A stretch of 60,149 nt of DNA from Nocardia altamirensis NBRC 108246. Lineage in GTDB: Bacteria; Actinomycetota; Actinomycetes; Mycobacteriales; Mycobacteriaceae. Shown here one piece after another: positions 7,346 to 15,354 of this stretch. The stretch spans positions 1 to 60,149 of the forward strand of contig NZ_BDAY01000057.1 of NCBI RefSeq assembly GCF_001612685.1. Reading direction: 5' to 3'. A program made the translations under genes and the position numbers. Positions within the stretch are counted from its first letter, which is position 1, and every line of letters starts with the position of its first letter. The notes under the pieces are model-generated. The model saw only the letters and a list, made by a program, of their open reading frames with translations. It was not told where the DNA came from and searched no databases.

Positions 7346-8137
7346 ATGGCCTGGCACGATGTCTGCGTGCAGCCGAGTCCCATCACCACGATGCCCGATG
7401 CCCCGGTCCTATCGCCGCCGCGGACACCCCGTCTCGGACGGCGGATCGCCGCGGCCGTTCTGCTGGCGGCGTTGCTGGTCCCCGTGCTCGCGGGCTGCCT
7501 GCGGGTGCAGGTGTCGATGGGTGTGTCGTCGAACGACCGCGTGTCGGGGCGGATCGTCGCCGCGGTCGTCCCCGCCGACCCCAAGGACAAGGGCCCGCAG
7601 CTGAAGGCGCCGGACTCGTTGGCCGCGAAGGTGCGGGTAGAGCCCTACACCCAGGACGGGTACGTGGGCAGCCAGGTGTTCTTCGAGGACATGTCGTTCG
7701 GTGAGGTCGCGCAGCTCGGTCAGCTGTCCGAGCAAACACAGGGCATGTTCTCGCTCCAGTTCCAGCGGGCCGGCGATCTGGTCAGCCTCAACGGCCGCGT
7801 CGACCTGAAATCCGTACCGCCGCACGGCTCCGACGTGCAGTTCACCGTCGCCTTCCCGGCCCGCGTCGCCAAGACCAACGGCAACCGCGAGGGCGACAAC
7901 ATCGTGTCGTGGAAGCTGCCGCCCGGCGACGTCTCCACGCTGCGTGCCGAGGTCAGTTACGCCGACCCCAACACCCGCTCCTTCGCGGGCTGGGCAGGCA
8001 TCGTCGGCGGCATCACCCTCGCCGTCGCGGCCATCATCGCCGCCATGGCGTACATGGACCGCAATCCCCCGGCGCCGGGCGCACCCACCGGGCTCTCCTG
8101 GAGTCGTTGGTGGCGTTCGGTCAAGCAGAGTCGCTGA
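7346..8137 (+). CDS. lppM: LppM family lipoprotein
   Basis: A lipoprotein of up to 263 residues with a signal peptide ending in the lipobox L-A-G-C (Cys at about residue 51). The body is a beta-rich LppM domain (around NDRVSGRIVAAVVP and YVGSQVFFEDM), and a second membrane helix near the C-terminus (about residues 216-234) is followed by a short basic tail. M. tuberculosis LppM (Rv2171) is linked to envelope lipid traffic and host interaction. The true start may be ATG 7346, GTG 7367 or ATG 7391; no clear ribosome site decides. It keeps the Rv2170-lppM order even though carotenoid genes are inserted between. Confidence 0.85.
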   Translation: MAWHDVCVQPSPITTMPDAPVLSPPRTPRLGRRIAAAVLLAALLVPVLAGCLRVQVSMGVSSNDRVSGRIVAAVVPADPKDKGPQLKAPDSLAAKVRVEPYTQDGYVGSQVFFEDMSFGEVAQLGQLSEQTQGMFSLQFQRAGDLVSLNGRVDLKSVPPHGSDVQFTVAFPARVAKTNGNREGDNIVSWKLPPGDVSTLRAEVSYADPNTRSFAGWAGIVGGITLAVAAIIAAMAYMDRNPPAPGAPTGLSWSRWWRSVKQSR

Positions 8138-8151
8138 GCCTGTTCGCTGAG

Positions 8152-8171
8152 CGCCCCGTGATCGCGGGGCG
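8152..8171 (+). terminator. Hairpin downstream of lppM
   Basis: Perfect 7-bp GC arms CGCCCCG (8152-8158) and CGGGGCG (8165-8171) begin 15 nt after the lppM stop. No T-run follows. It may end the GNAT-to-lppM transcript. Confidence 0.45.
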
Positions 8172-8237
8172 GAGCGCGAATGCGTTGTGCGCCAAGGTAG
8201 TCGGTGCCGCGTGGATCGACATCGCAGGATCGCTCGG

Positions 8238-9422
8238 ATGAGCGTGGCCAGGGCGGGCGCCTTGCGCGTAACGCAGATCGGCGCCGGCATCGCGGTGTCA
8301 GGTGCGGCCATCACCTTGTACAACCGGATCACGGTGCGGCGGTTGACGAATCAGCCTGCCAGCGTGATCGAGCCGGTGACCGTGTGCGTGCCTGCGCGAA
8401 ACGAGGCGACACGGCTGCCGTGGTTGATCGCTGACCTGCGGGCACAGCGTGGGGTCGCGCGGATGACGGTGCTCGTCCTCGATGACGCCTCGACCGACGA
8501 CACCTTCGCCGCCGCGACCGCGGCGGCCGCTGCCGATCCCCGGATCACGGTGTTGCGCAACGACACCGAACCCGCGCCGGGCTGGACCGGGAAGGCCGCC
8601 GCGTGTGCGCGGCTGGCCGAGGGAGTTTCGACACCGTCGCTGATATTCCTCGATGCCGACGTGCGACTGGCGCCTTACGCGATCGCGGGTGCGGTCACCG
8701 CGTTGCGCAGGCAGCGGGTGGCGCTGGTGTCGCCGTGGCCGCGACAGCGGGCCGAGTCCGTGGCCGAGGCGCTGGTGCAGCCGCTGCTGTGCTGGTCATG
8801 GGCAGCGAGCCTGCCGATCTCCGTGGGCAATCGGAGCTTGCGGCCATCGACCGCGGTGGCCTGCGGCCAGTTTCTGGTGTTCGACACCGCCGCCTACCGC
8901 GCCGTCGGCGGGCACGCCGCGGTCGCCGCCAGTGTCACCGAAGATCTCGATATTGCTCGAACCCTGCGCCGGGCCGGACAGCACACCGTTCTCGTTGCCG
9001 CGGGCAGCCTCGCACATACCAGGATGTACACCGGCGCCGCCGAAGTCGACGCCGGCTACACCCGCTGGCTCTGGTCCGCCTACGGCGGCACCCGCATCGG
9101 CGGTGCCGCAGTGGGAATCTTTGCTGCCCTTGGCTATTGGCTGCCACCGCTGGCGGCCGTCCTTGGTCACGGTGCGGTCCGGCGCGCCGGCCTGCTCGGC
9201 TACATCGCCGCAGTCATCGGCAGGCTACTCGCCCGTTCGACCGAGACCGGCGGCCCGCTCGCAGGCGCCGATGTGGTTGCGGCACTGGCCCACCCATTCT
9301 CCGTCGCCGCCTACCTGCGGCTCTGGGTGCGTTCCCATCGGGCTCGGCGGCGCGGGGCATTGCGATGGAAGGGTCGTGTTGTCGATACCGCGGGTGTCGG
9401 CGCGCGGCTTGCTTCGGACTGA
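8238..9422 (+). CDS. Family 2 glycosyltransferase, probably carotenoid glycosyltransferase
   Basis: A 394-residue GT2 enzyme: VTVCVPARNEATRLPWLIADL opens the GT-A fold, DDASTDD is the first nucleotide-sugar motif, LIFLDADVRL the DxD-type metal site, and VTEDLDIARTLRRAG the ED acceptor motif. One hydrophobic helix at the N-terminus and two or three near the C-terminus suggest membrane attachment. This plan is shared with CruG/CrtQ-type enzymes that glycosylate hydroxylated carotenoids. The start was set at ATG 8238, close to the conserved region, with a weak AGGAT upstream. Closeness to crtO/cruF supports a carotenoid acceptor, but another lipid acceptor is possible. Confidence 0.72.
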   Translation: MSVARAGALRVTQIGAGIAVSGAAITLYNRITVRRLTNQPASVIEPVTVCVPARNEATRLPWLIADLRAQRGVARMTVLVLDDASTDDTFAAATAAAAADPRITVLRNDTEPAPGWTGKAAACARLAEGVSTPSLIFLDADVRLAPYAIAGAVTALRRQRVALVSPWPRQRAESVAEALVQPLLCWSWAASLPISVGNRSLRPSTAVACGQFLVFDTAAYRAVGGHAAVAASVTEDLDIARTLRRAGQHTVLVAAGSLAHTRMYTGAAEVDAGYTRWLWSAYGGTRIGGAAVGIFAALGYWLPPLAAVLGHGAVRRAGLLGYIAAVIGRLLARSTETGGPLAGADVVAALAHPFSVAAYLRLWVRSHRARRRGALRWKGRVVDTAGVGARLASD

Positions 9423-9476
9423 CTCGCTTGCCGACCTGGACCGCAGCTGCGTCGAAAACGCCGTCCGGTCAACGGC

Positions 9477-10247
9477 TTACGGAACGTCGATCACACCAAC
9501 GGTCGGTAGAAAGAAGCAGGGCACGCCACCGTTCTGCACCGTGCCGAAGACCGCGGCGAGCACGGTGCCCGATCCGGTCTGGACCGGCACCGCACGAATC
9601 CCGCCCATCGGCATGGCACCGAGGAAGAAGTCCTGAATCACCCGCTCGGCCATGGGCCGCAGCGCCGGCGGGACCTCGGCGGGAACCATCGTGCGGACCA
9701 CATCGGACAGCAGCCCCATCGGCACCAGGCCGTACTTGCTTGTGCTCGTGTTCAGCCAGGCGACATACATACCCGTGGTATTCGGCCCATCGGGCCTGAG
9801 CCCGTACGGCAGAAAGCTGAACATGGTCTGCCCGGCCTTGACTGCCGTCAGATCGAGTCCAGGAATCGGGATCGTCGTCTTGGGCCACGGCCCAGGCACC
9901 GCACCGGCCACCGCGGGCGCGAGCCCAAGTGTGCTGCCCGGCAGACAGAACGGCGCGGCCGTCGGATACAGAAACGGCTGCATCCCGAACGCCCGCAATG
10001 CATCGACCGCGGCCTCATAGAGACCGAACAGATCCCCGGCCCCACCTCGTCCGCCCTGAACCGGCCTATCCCCCACTCCGCCAGGCGAGTTGGGTGTAGC
10101 ACCCCCAGGCGCCACCGGCGCAACACCGGCGGGTGGCGCAAGCACCCCACCGTCCGATGGGCCAGGCGCCGCACCGGCAGCAGGCGCGATGACCATCAGC
10201 GCGAGTGCACCGACAGCGGACAATACGGTCGAGCGCAGCACGGCCAT
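9477..10247 (-). CDS. Secreted protein of unknown function
   Basis: I do not recognise a named family. The product is 256 residues from ATG 10247, which has GAGGAGG about 6 nt upstream. A clear Sec signal peptide (residues 1 to about 26, ending AGA-APG) is followed by a Pro/Gly-rich linker to about residue 65, then a globular part with two cysteines (one near CLPGSTLG, one near the C-terminus at PCFFLP) that could pair outside the cell. Residues in front of the chosen start lack conservation-like features. It is convergent with the glycosyltransferase gene and otherwise isolated. Confidence 0.7.
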   Translation of the reverse strand: MAVLRSTVLSAVGALALMVIAPAAGAAPGPSDGGVLAPPAGVAPVAPGGATPNSPGGVGDRPVQGGRGGAGDLFGLYEAAVDALRAFGMQPFLYPTAAPFCLPGSTLGLAPAVAGAVPGPWPKTTIPIPGLDLTAVKAGQTMFSFLPYGLRPDGPNTTGMYVAWLNTSTSKYGLVPMGLLSDVVRTMVPAEVPPALRPMAERVIQDFFLGAMPMGGIRAVPVQTGSGTVLAAVFGTVQNGGVPCFFLPTVGVIDVP

Positions 10248-10459
10248 GGAGACCTCCTCGTCGACACAACCGATGCCTGACGGTACTCCGGCAAACTCGC
10301 TGAACTGCCCGTATTGCCGGTGGCAAGCTCCTGGCGTGTCGCGGCGCCCGCCGTCAACAGTGCAGTCGACGACCATCCGCATGCCAACCGTGCGACGCAC
10401 CGTCAGGGGATGCGCCGAGTGGACAACCCGGGCCGCTGATCGTCAGCGCCGTGTCGTCG

Positions 10460-10885
10460 TCAGTATGCGGACACCGAGTTCTGTTCGACCCAGCGCTTTT
10501 CGGCGTCGGAACCGCCCGGCGGGGGCACGACACCGTTGATCATCCAGAGGTCTTCGCTGGTTTCGTCGGCGTGAAACTCCCAGTGCAGGTCGGGATCTCG
10601 TTCGAGGAAGGGGTGCACGATGCTTTTGATCCACTGAGTCGTTCGCCGGCGGCTTTCCTGATCGGGGTTGCGGCGAGCGATGTGGTCGATGGCGATGCGA
10701 ACCCCGGCCGGGGTTGGTTCGCCGCCGACGTAGAAGTTCTCCGGACGGACTTCGTGAAACAGGGTCACCACATAGAACCTCGGCAGGCCGACCGATTCGT
10801 AGTGGTCGGCGATGCGAGCGGCGAGCCGGTGTTTGTCGGTGTCGGTGAAGGTTCCAGGCGTGTGATGAATTGTCCACAGTGGCAT
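10460..10885 (-). CDS. Tautomerase superfamily protein, cis-CaaD-like
   Basis: A 141-residue protein beginning M-P, the hallmark of the tautomerase superfamily in which Pro2 becomes the N-terminal catalytic base after Met removal. Length and pattern (H28, the FYVGGEPTP turn around 51-59, paired Arg at 71-72) fit the cis-3-chloroacrylic acid dehalogenase-like group rather than the short 4-OT group. Members include dehalogenases and many of unknown substrate. It lies 25 bp downstream of the SDR gene on the same strand, so the pair is probably one operon controlled by the operators at 11631-11689. A detoxification role is inference. Confidence 0.82.
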   Translation of the reverse strand: MPLWTIHHTPGTFTDTDKHRLAARIADHYESVGLPRFYVVTLFHEVRPENFYVGGEPTPAGVRIAIDHIARRNPDQESRRRTTQWIKSIVHPFLERDPDLHWEFHADETSEDLWMINGVVPPPGGSDAEKRWVEQNSVSAY

Positions 10886-10910
10886 GGTTTTCGGTGCTCC
10901 TCTGGTGATC

Positions 10911-11612
10911 TCAGCGGGCGGCAGCGAAGATCAGCTGCTCCACCGGCCCGGAGAGGGCTGCTTTGACGTCGACGGTGACGGCGTCGGCCAGCACTTCGGT
11001 GTGGCCTGCTTCGAGGCCGTCGAGGATGCGGGCGGCGACCTCGACGGGCGTGACCTTCGGCGCTTGGATCGCCGACACCATGTCGGTGTCGATGAATCCC
11101 GCATGGACGCCGACGACCTGGGTGTGCTGCTGTGCCAATTCGATGCGCAGCGAGTTCGTCACCGACCACGCGGCGGCCTTGGATGCCCCGTATGCGCCGC
11201 TGCCCGCCAGCCAGGACAGCACGGAGTGCATGTTCACCAGCGCGCCGCCGCCGTTGGCGGCCAGGATCGGCGCGAAGGCCCGCGCCACGCGCAGCGTTCC
11301 AAAGACATTGATATCGAAAGTCTCAGTGACCCTGTCGAAGTCGCCCGTCAGCAACGAGCCCGGCAGCAAGGCCCCTGCGTTGTTGAACACGAGCTGGGTG
11401 TCGGAGGCGAGCTCCGCAAGCGATGCGACCGAGTCTGCGGAACGCACCTCGAGTTCGGCAGTGACCACCTCCGGCCTGCCGTCGACGTAGGCCGAGCGCG
11501 CGGTGGAGTACACCTTTCGCGCCCCACGCGCCAACAGTTCATCGACCAGCGCCGCGCCGAGCCCACGCCTGCCCCCGGTCACCAGAGCCGCCTTGTCTTG
11601 TATCGCAACCAC
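10911..11612 (-). CDS. Short-chain dehydrogenase/reductase
   Basis: A 233-residue classical SDR: cofactor loop TGGRRGLG (12-19), NNAG (77-80), structural N102, catalytic Ser near 130-133 and YGASK with Y141 and K145. The start is GTG at 11612 with GGGAG about 7 nt upstream. The loop spacing and the TARS stretch after beta-2 suggest NADP(H). It is transcribed divergently from the HxlR-type regulator across a region with two identical operators and is followed by the tautomerase gene. The substrate cannot be read from sequence; neighbours suggest stress-inducible carbonyl metabolism. Confidence 0.9.
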   Translation of the reverse strand: MVAIQDKAALVTGGRRGLGAALVDELLARGARKVYSTARSAYVDGRPEVVTAELEVRSADSVASLAELASDTQLVFNNAGALLPGSLLTGDFDRVTETFDINVFGTLRVARAFAPILAANGGGALVNMHSVLSWLAGSGAYGASKAAAWSVTNSLRIELAQQHTQVVGVHAGFIDTDMVSAIQAPKVTPVEVAARILDGLEAGHTEVLADAVTVDVKAALSGPVEQLIFAAAR

Positions 11613-11630
11613 GGCAATCTCCCATCTCAG

Positions 11631-11648
11631 TAACGATGACGTTAGTTA
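11631..11648. promoter_or_regulatory. Operator 1 of the SDR/HxlR pair
   Basis: The site TAACGATGACGTTAGTTA holds the palindrome TAACG-N4-CGTTA plus GTTA. It lies 19 nt before the SDR start, over its likely promoter, and repeats almost exactly 41 bp away at 11672. Confidence 0.7.
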
Positions 11649-11671
11649 GATACAAGCACGGGGATGCTGCA

Positions 11672-11689
11672 TAACGCAAGCGTTAGTTA
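11672..11689. promoter_or_regulatory. Operator 2 overlapping the regulator's promoter
   Basis: The site TAACGCAAGCGTTAGTTA has the same TAACG-N4-CGTTA-GTTA design as the one at 11631, differing only in the 4-nt spacer. Its end overlaps a probable -10 box TACAAT (11688-11693) six bases before GTG 11700, so binding should block the regulator's own promoter. Centre-to-centre distance is 41 bp, about four helical turns. Confidence 0.7.
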
Positions 11690-11699
11690 CAATGGCCGG

Positions 11700-12215
11700 G
11701 TGGCGATGGAGTTCGAGAAGCAGCTGCGCGATCGCGACGCGTGGTCGGTCGGCGACGGCTGTTCGGCGGAACGGGTGCTCAGCCTGCTCAGCACCAAGAC
11801 GGTGTTTCTCGCGATTCGGGAATGCTTCTACGGCACAACACGATTCGAGGACTTCGTCGCACGGATCGGCACGTCGGCGCCCGCTGTGTCACGGGCGCTC
11901 AAGCAGCTCGAATCCGCCGGGATCGTCACCCGCGTGCCGTATCGCGAGCCCGGCAAGCGGATCCACGACGAGTACCGGCTGACCGAGTCCGGCGAGGACA
12001 TGCTGCCGGTGTTCCTGTCCCTGATGCAGTGGGGCGACAAATACCTGCAGGACAGCCGCCCACCCCTCGCCTTCATCGACCGCGATACCGGGCGTCCCCT
12101 GAAGGTCAGGGTCACCGCCGAACCCGTGCGGGAGCCGTCCTCGGACGACATCGAGATCCGGTTGAACCCCGCCCTCCGGCGCCGCGCGCGGACCCCCGAC
12201 CGCGACGAATTCTGA
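11700..12215 (+). CDS. HxlR-type winged-helix transcriptional regulator
   Basis: A 171-residue regulator from GTG 11700. An N-terminal CSAERVLSLLSTKTVFLAIRE stretch, the recognition region TRFEDFVARIGTSAPAVSRALKQLESAGIVTR and the wing with YRLTESGEDMLPVF fit the HxlR/MarR-like winged helix group. One cysteine (residue 20, GDGCSAER) sits where redox- or electrophile-sensing HxlR proteins keep theirs. An upstream ATG at 11664 would place the coding start before the operator; I prefer 11700 because TACAAT lies 6 nt upstream, making a leaderless transcript. The two matching operators imply control of itself and of the divergent SDR-tautomerase operon. Confidence 0.82.
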   Translation: MAMEFEKQLRDRDAWSVGDGCSAERVLSLLSTKTVFLAIRECFYGTTRFEDFVARIGTSAPAVSRALKQLESAGIVTRVPYREPGKRIHDEYRLTESGEDMLPVFLSLMQWGDKYLQDSRPPLAFIDRDTGRPLKVRVTAEPVREPSSDDIEIRLNPALRRRARTPDRDEF

Positions 12216-12340
12216 GCGACCGCCCGCTGTGCGACAAGGGCTACGCTCACGGTGATTAGTTCCCTTGCCTAAGGGTTCGGCCGCTGGGCATGATAATTCG
12301 GCTCGACCCTGACATCGTGCGGTGTCCGGATCGGCGGCAA

Positions 12341-12428
12341 CCATCCAGAGCGACCGAGAGACCTGGCTCGTCGACGTCGCAGCAACCCCCCGTACAGCGG
12401 GTGCGGGTGCTTCCGCCAGGACCGATGG
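12341..12428 (+). ncRNA. SAM (S-box class) riboswitch
   Basis: The stretch has the S-box arrangement: a P1 stem CCATC (12341-12345) with GATGG (12424-12428), the AGAG...GAGAGACCTGGCTC block, GCAGCAACC at about 12379-12387, and the GGTGCTTCC block followed by GCCAGGACC. These match the conserved core of SAM-I/SAM-IV family aptamers. It precedes a leader peptide, an attenuator and a transporter operon. SAM riboswitches normally shut off methionine/cysteine uptake and synthesis genes when SAM is high. I cannot separate SAM-I from SAM-IV by eye. Confidence 0.85.
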
Positions 12429-12438
12429 AGGAACCGAC

Positions 12439-12525
12439 ATGGTCATCGAAGCTGTCCGCGGCATCCGGTGGGGACGCCGACATATCGACCAGTGCAAGGT
12501 GACGTCCGCGAGCTGTCGGGGCTGA
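12439..12525 (+). CDS. 28-residue sulfur-operon leader peptide
   Basis: A small ORF, ATG 12439 to TGA 12525, has an excellent GGAGG site 8 nt upstream. The C-terminal half GRRHIDQCKVTSASCRG matches the family of short actinobacterial leader peptides of the RRHxDL-x-R-xx-SA-x-CR type found upstream of sulfur-uptake genes. Cysteines at positions 19 and 26 would let ribosomes report on Cys-tRNA supply. The stop codon lies inside a stem (12513-12539), ahead of a terminator-like hairpin. It therefore sits between the riboswitch and the attenuator and is probably a cis-acting control element rather than a functional protein. Confidence 0.8.
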   Translation: MVIEAVRGIRWGRRHIDQCKVTSASCRG

Positions 12526-12539
12526 CCGCAGCCAGACAG
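12513..12539 (+). promoter_or_regulatory. Stem overlapping the leader peptide stop codon
   Basis: CTGTC (12513-12517) pairs with GACAG (12535-12539), and GGCT (12520-12523) with AGCC (12530-12533), around loop GACCGC. The leader TGA (12523-12525) lies within it, so ribosome position would decide whether it forms. It may compete with or precede the downstream terminator. Confidence 0.5.
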
Positions 12540-12563
12540 TGCACCCGTCGCTGGCCGGGTGAG

Positions 12564-12603
12564 GTGACCGCGGCCCGATGAGGGGCGGTCACATTTCGTT
12601 CTT
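12564..12603 (+). terminator. Attenuator/terminator before the transporter operon
   Basis: An 8-bp stem GTGACCGC (12564-12571) with GCGGTCAC (12585-12592) is followed by the U-rich run ATTTCGTTCTT. It ends just before the GAAGGA ribosome site of the permease at 12620, so it can act as the expression platform for the riboswitch and leader peptide. Confidence 0.65.
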
Positions 12604-12619
12604 CCGAAGGACCTACGCC

Positions 12620-13612
12620 ATGAGTGCGTCTGTCGCACCTGATGCCGCTGCCGAGCTGGCGCCGGACGAGCCCGCCCCACCACCGCCCGTCGCGACAGCC
12701 ACGCCGACGGTAGCCAAACCGTGGCACCCGTGGCGCTGGGTGATCAGCGCCGTCGCGCTCGTCCTGCTCGCGCAGTTCATCCACGGCCTTGCCACCAACC
12801 CCGGCTGGGATTGGCCGACCTTCGCCCAGTACATCACCGCGAAATCGGTGCTGTCGGCACTGCGGGTGACGCTGGAGCTCACCGCGTGGGGCACCGCCCT
12901 CGGCTTCCTGCTCGGCACCGCCCTTGCCATCGCCAGGCTCTCGAACAATCCGGTGCTGCGGGTCATCTCGTGGAGCTACATCTGGGCGTTCCGCTCGATT
13001 CCGCTGATCGTGCAGCTGCTGTTCTGGTTCAACATCGCCTACCTGTACAACACGCTGTCGATCGGAATTCCTTTCGGCCCAGCGTTTTTCACCTTCGAGG
13101 TGAACGGGGTGATCAGCGGGTTCACCGCGGCGGTGATCGGGCTCGCGCTGCATCAGGCCGCGTACTCGGCCGAGATCATCAGAGCAGGCATCATCTCCGT
13201 CGACGCGGGCCAGCTGGAAGCCGCTGCCGCGCTCGGCATTCCGCGGGTGCGCCAGTTTCGCACCATCGTGGTGCCGCAGGCGATGCGGTCGATCCTGCCG
13301 AACGCGACCAACGAGGTGATCAGCCTGTTCAAGGGCACCTCGATCGTGTCGGTGATGGCGATCGCCGAACTCTTCTACCAGGTCCAGGTGATCTACGGCC
13401 GCAACGGCCGGGTGGTGCCGCTACTGATGGTCGCCACCGCCTGGTACATCGTGCTCACCACCGTGCTCTCGGTCGCGCAGTACTACATCGAGCGGCACTA
13501 CGCCAAGGGCGCGCAGCGCACACCGCCGCCGTCGCCGCTGCAGCGCGCCTGGCAGAAGCTGCGCGAGATTGCCGAAACCGGTTCCGCCGCACCGCGCGGA
13601 GCGACCCGATGA
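12620..13612 (+). CDS. Amino-acid-type ABC transporter permease (HisM/TcyL family)
   Basis: A 330-residue inner-membrane permease of the polar amino acid family. After a Pro/Ala-rich N-terminus come about six membrane segments; SVLSALRVTLELTAWGTALGFLLGTALA opens the transport domain and the cytoplasmic coupling loop reads EAAAALGIPRVRQFRTIVVPQAMRSILP, the EAA motif contacting the ATPase. The start is ATG 12620 with GAAGGA upstream; in-frame sequence before it is the attenuator. The stop overlaps the ATPase start (ATGA). SAM-riboswitch control points to a sulfur amino acid such as cystine, methionine or an S-substituted cysteine. Confidence 0.9.
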   Translation: MSASVAPDAAAELAPDEPAPPPPVATATPTVAKPWHPWRWVISAVALVLLAQFIHGLATNPGWDWPTFAQYITAKSVLSALRVTLELTAWGTALGFLLGTALAIARLSNNPVLRVISWSYIWAFRSIPLIVQLLFWFNIAYLYNTLSIGIPFGPAFFTFEVNGVISGFTAAVIGLALHQAAYSAEIIRAGIISVDAGQLEAAAALGIPRVRQFRTIVVPQAMRSILPNATNEVISLFKGTSIVSVMAIAELFYQVQVIYGRNGRVVPLLMVATAWYIVLTTVLSVAQYYIERHYAKGAQRTPPPSPLQRAWQKLREIAETGSAAPRGATR

Positions 13613-14376
13613 CCGCGGCAGCCGCCGTCGAGGTGCGCGGCGTTCGCAAAGCCTATGGCGCGCACGAGGTTTTGCGCGGGATCGATCTGACCGTGCGGTC
13701 CGGCGAGGTGGTCACGGTGATCGGCCCGTCCGGCTCAGGCAAGTCCACCCTGCTGCGGGTGGTCAACCATCTGGAGCCACTGGACGCGGGCACCGTGCAC
13801 ATCGACGGCGAGTTGATCGGTTATCGCCTGCGCCGCAACACCTTGCACGCCCTACCCGACCGTGCGGTGCGCAAGCAGCGCGCCAACATCGGGTTCGTCT
13901 TCCAGCAGTTCAACCTGTTTCCGCATCTGCCAGTGCTCGACAACGTCACGCTGGCACCGCTTTCGGCGCAACGGCGCGATCGCAAGGAGGTCGAGGCCGA
14001 GGCGCGCGTGCTGCTGGCGCGGGTCGGCATCGGCGAGCTGGCCGACGCCTATCCGCGCACGCTGTCCGGCGGGCAGCAGCAGCGAGTGGCGATCGCCCGC
14101 GCACTTGCCTTGCGGCCAAGAGTGATCCTGTTCGACGAGCCGACCTCAGCCCTGGATCCGGAGCTGGTCGGCGAGGTGCTCGACGTGATCCGCGGCCTCG
14201 CGGACGGCGGCACCGCCCTGGTGATCGTCACCCACGAGATCGGCTTCGCCCGCGAGATCGCCGACACCGTGGTGTTTCTCGACGCGGGCGTGATCGTCGA
14301 GCAGGGCACGCCCCAAGCAGTCCTCGACAATCCGCGCCACCCGCGCACCCGCGCGTTCCTTTCCCGAGTCCGCTGA
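13609..14376 (+). CDS. Amino-acid-type ABC transporter ATP-binding protein
   Basis: A 255-residue ATPase of the GlnQ/TcyC type: Walker A GPSGSGKST (around 41-49), Q-loop FVFQQFNLFPHLPVLDN, signature LSGGQQQRVAIARAL, Walker B VILFDEPTSALDPE and switch HEI. The start ATG 13609 overlaps the permease stop, and the stop shares a base with the binding-protein ATG (TGATG). It energises uptake through the permease at 12620. An insert after the Walker A region with YRLRRNTLHALPD is also seen in sulfur-type amino acid ATPases, though I would not rely on that alone. Confidence 0.93.
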   Translation: MTAAAAVEVRGVRKAYGAHEVLRGIDLTVRSGEVVTVIGPSGSGKSTLLRVVNHLEPLDAGTVHIDGELIGYRLRRNTLHALPDRAVRKQRANIGFVFQQFNLFPHLPVLDNVTLAPLSAQRRDRKEVEAEARVLLARVGIGELADAYPRTLSGGQQQRVAIARALALRPRVILFDEPTSALDPELVGEVLDVIRGLADGGTALVIVTHEIGFAREIADTVVFLDAGVIVEQGTPQAVLDNPRHPRTRAFLSRVR

Positions 14377-15350
14377 TGAACAGGTACCCGATGAAGCTCT
14401 CTGCCCTGGCCACCGCCGCCGCGACCGCGGTCGTGCTGCTGGCCACCGGCTGCACCGACCAGGAGGCGGACACCACGTCCCAGACCGCCGGTGCGATCAC
14501 GTTCGACCTCTCCGCCGCCCAGACCGGCCGCGTCCGCGCCGCCAAGGTGGACAGCATCGCCGCCGAAGTGCCGCAGGCCATTCGGGATCGCGGCACGCTG
14601 GTGGTGACCGGCGCCTCCGGCACCGCGCCGCCGCTGCGCTTCTACGCCAACGACGACAAGACCGTGGTCGGCTCCGAGGTCGATTTCGCCTCGCTGGTCG
14701 CCGACATTCTCGGGCTGAAACTCGATGCGCAGGTGGCGGATTGGTCGCAGAACTTCGTGCGGATCGATTCCGGCGAGGTCGACGCGTTCATCTCCAATGT
14801 CACGGTGACCGAGGAGCGCAAGGAGAAGTACGACTTCGCCACCTACCGCAACGACACCGTCGCGCTGGAGGTGCCGAAGCAGAGCACCCTCGACTATCAA
14901 GGCCGTAAGAGCCTTGCCGGCAAGCGGATCGGCGTCGGCACCGGCACCAATCAGGAGCAGCTCCTGGTGAAGTGGAACGAGCAGAACCGCGCCGAAGGTC
15001 TCGCGCCGATCGACATCGCCTACTTCCAGCAGGTCAGCGACTACTACCTGGCGCTGGCCTCGCAGCGGCTCGACGGCTACATCGGGCCGAACCCGACCGC
15101 GATCTACCACTCCACCACCACGAATCAGACCAAGATCCTGGCCACCTTCTCCGGCGCGGGCGAGGAACTGCAGGGTGAGATCGCGGTGCTCACCAAGAAG
15201 AACAACGGGCTGGTCACCGCCGTCCAGCACGCGCTGGCCTACGCCATCGAGCACGGCACCTACCAGCAGGTGATCGCGCGGTGGGGTCTGCAGTCCGAAC
15301 AGGTCACCGCGTCGCGGATCAATCCGCCCGGCCTACCGAAGAAGCGGTGA
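14376..15350 (+). CDS. Amino-acid-type ABC transporter substrate-binding lipoprotein
   Basis: A 324-residue lipoprotein of the SBP family 3. The signal peptide MKLSALATAAATAVVLLATGC ends in a lipobox with Cys at about residue 26. The binding domain runs from RDRGTLVVTGASGTAPPLRF to the C-terminus and includes VGSEVDFASLVADILGL and the DAFISNVTVTEERKEKYDF motif typical of amino acid receptors. The hinge segment KRIGVGTGTNQEQLL fits the second lobe. The start ATG 14376 is coupled to the ATPase stop. With the permease and ATPase it completes an importer; the preferred ligand is probably sulfur-containing, inferred from the riboswitch. Confidence 0.9.
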   Translation: MNRYPMKLSALATAAATAVVLLATGCTDQEADTTSQTAGAITFDLSAAQTGRVRAAKVDSIAAEVPQAIRDRGTLVVTGASGTAPPLRFYANDDKTVVGSEVDFASLVADILGLKLDAQVADWSQNFVRIDSGEVDAFISNVTVTEERKEKYDFATYRNDTVALEVPKQSTLDYQGRKSLAGKRIGVGTGTNQEQLLVKWNEQNRAEGLAPIDIAYFQQVSDYYLALASQRLDGYIGPNPTAIYHSTTTNQTKILATFSGAGEELQGEIAVLTKKNNGLVTAVQHALAYAIEHGTYQQVIARWGLQSEQVTASRINPPGLPKKR

Positions 15351-15354
15351 GCCG

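Noticed and set aside
9423..9476. Terminator between the glycosyltransferase and the secreted protein gene
   Set aside because: Only a 4-bp GCCG/CGGC stem is seen, too weak to call.
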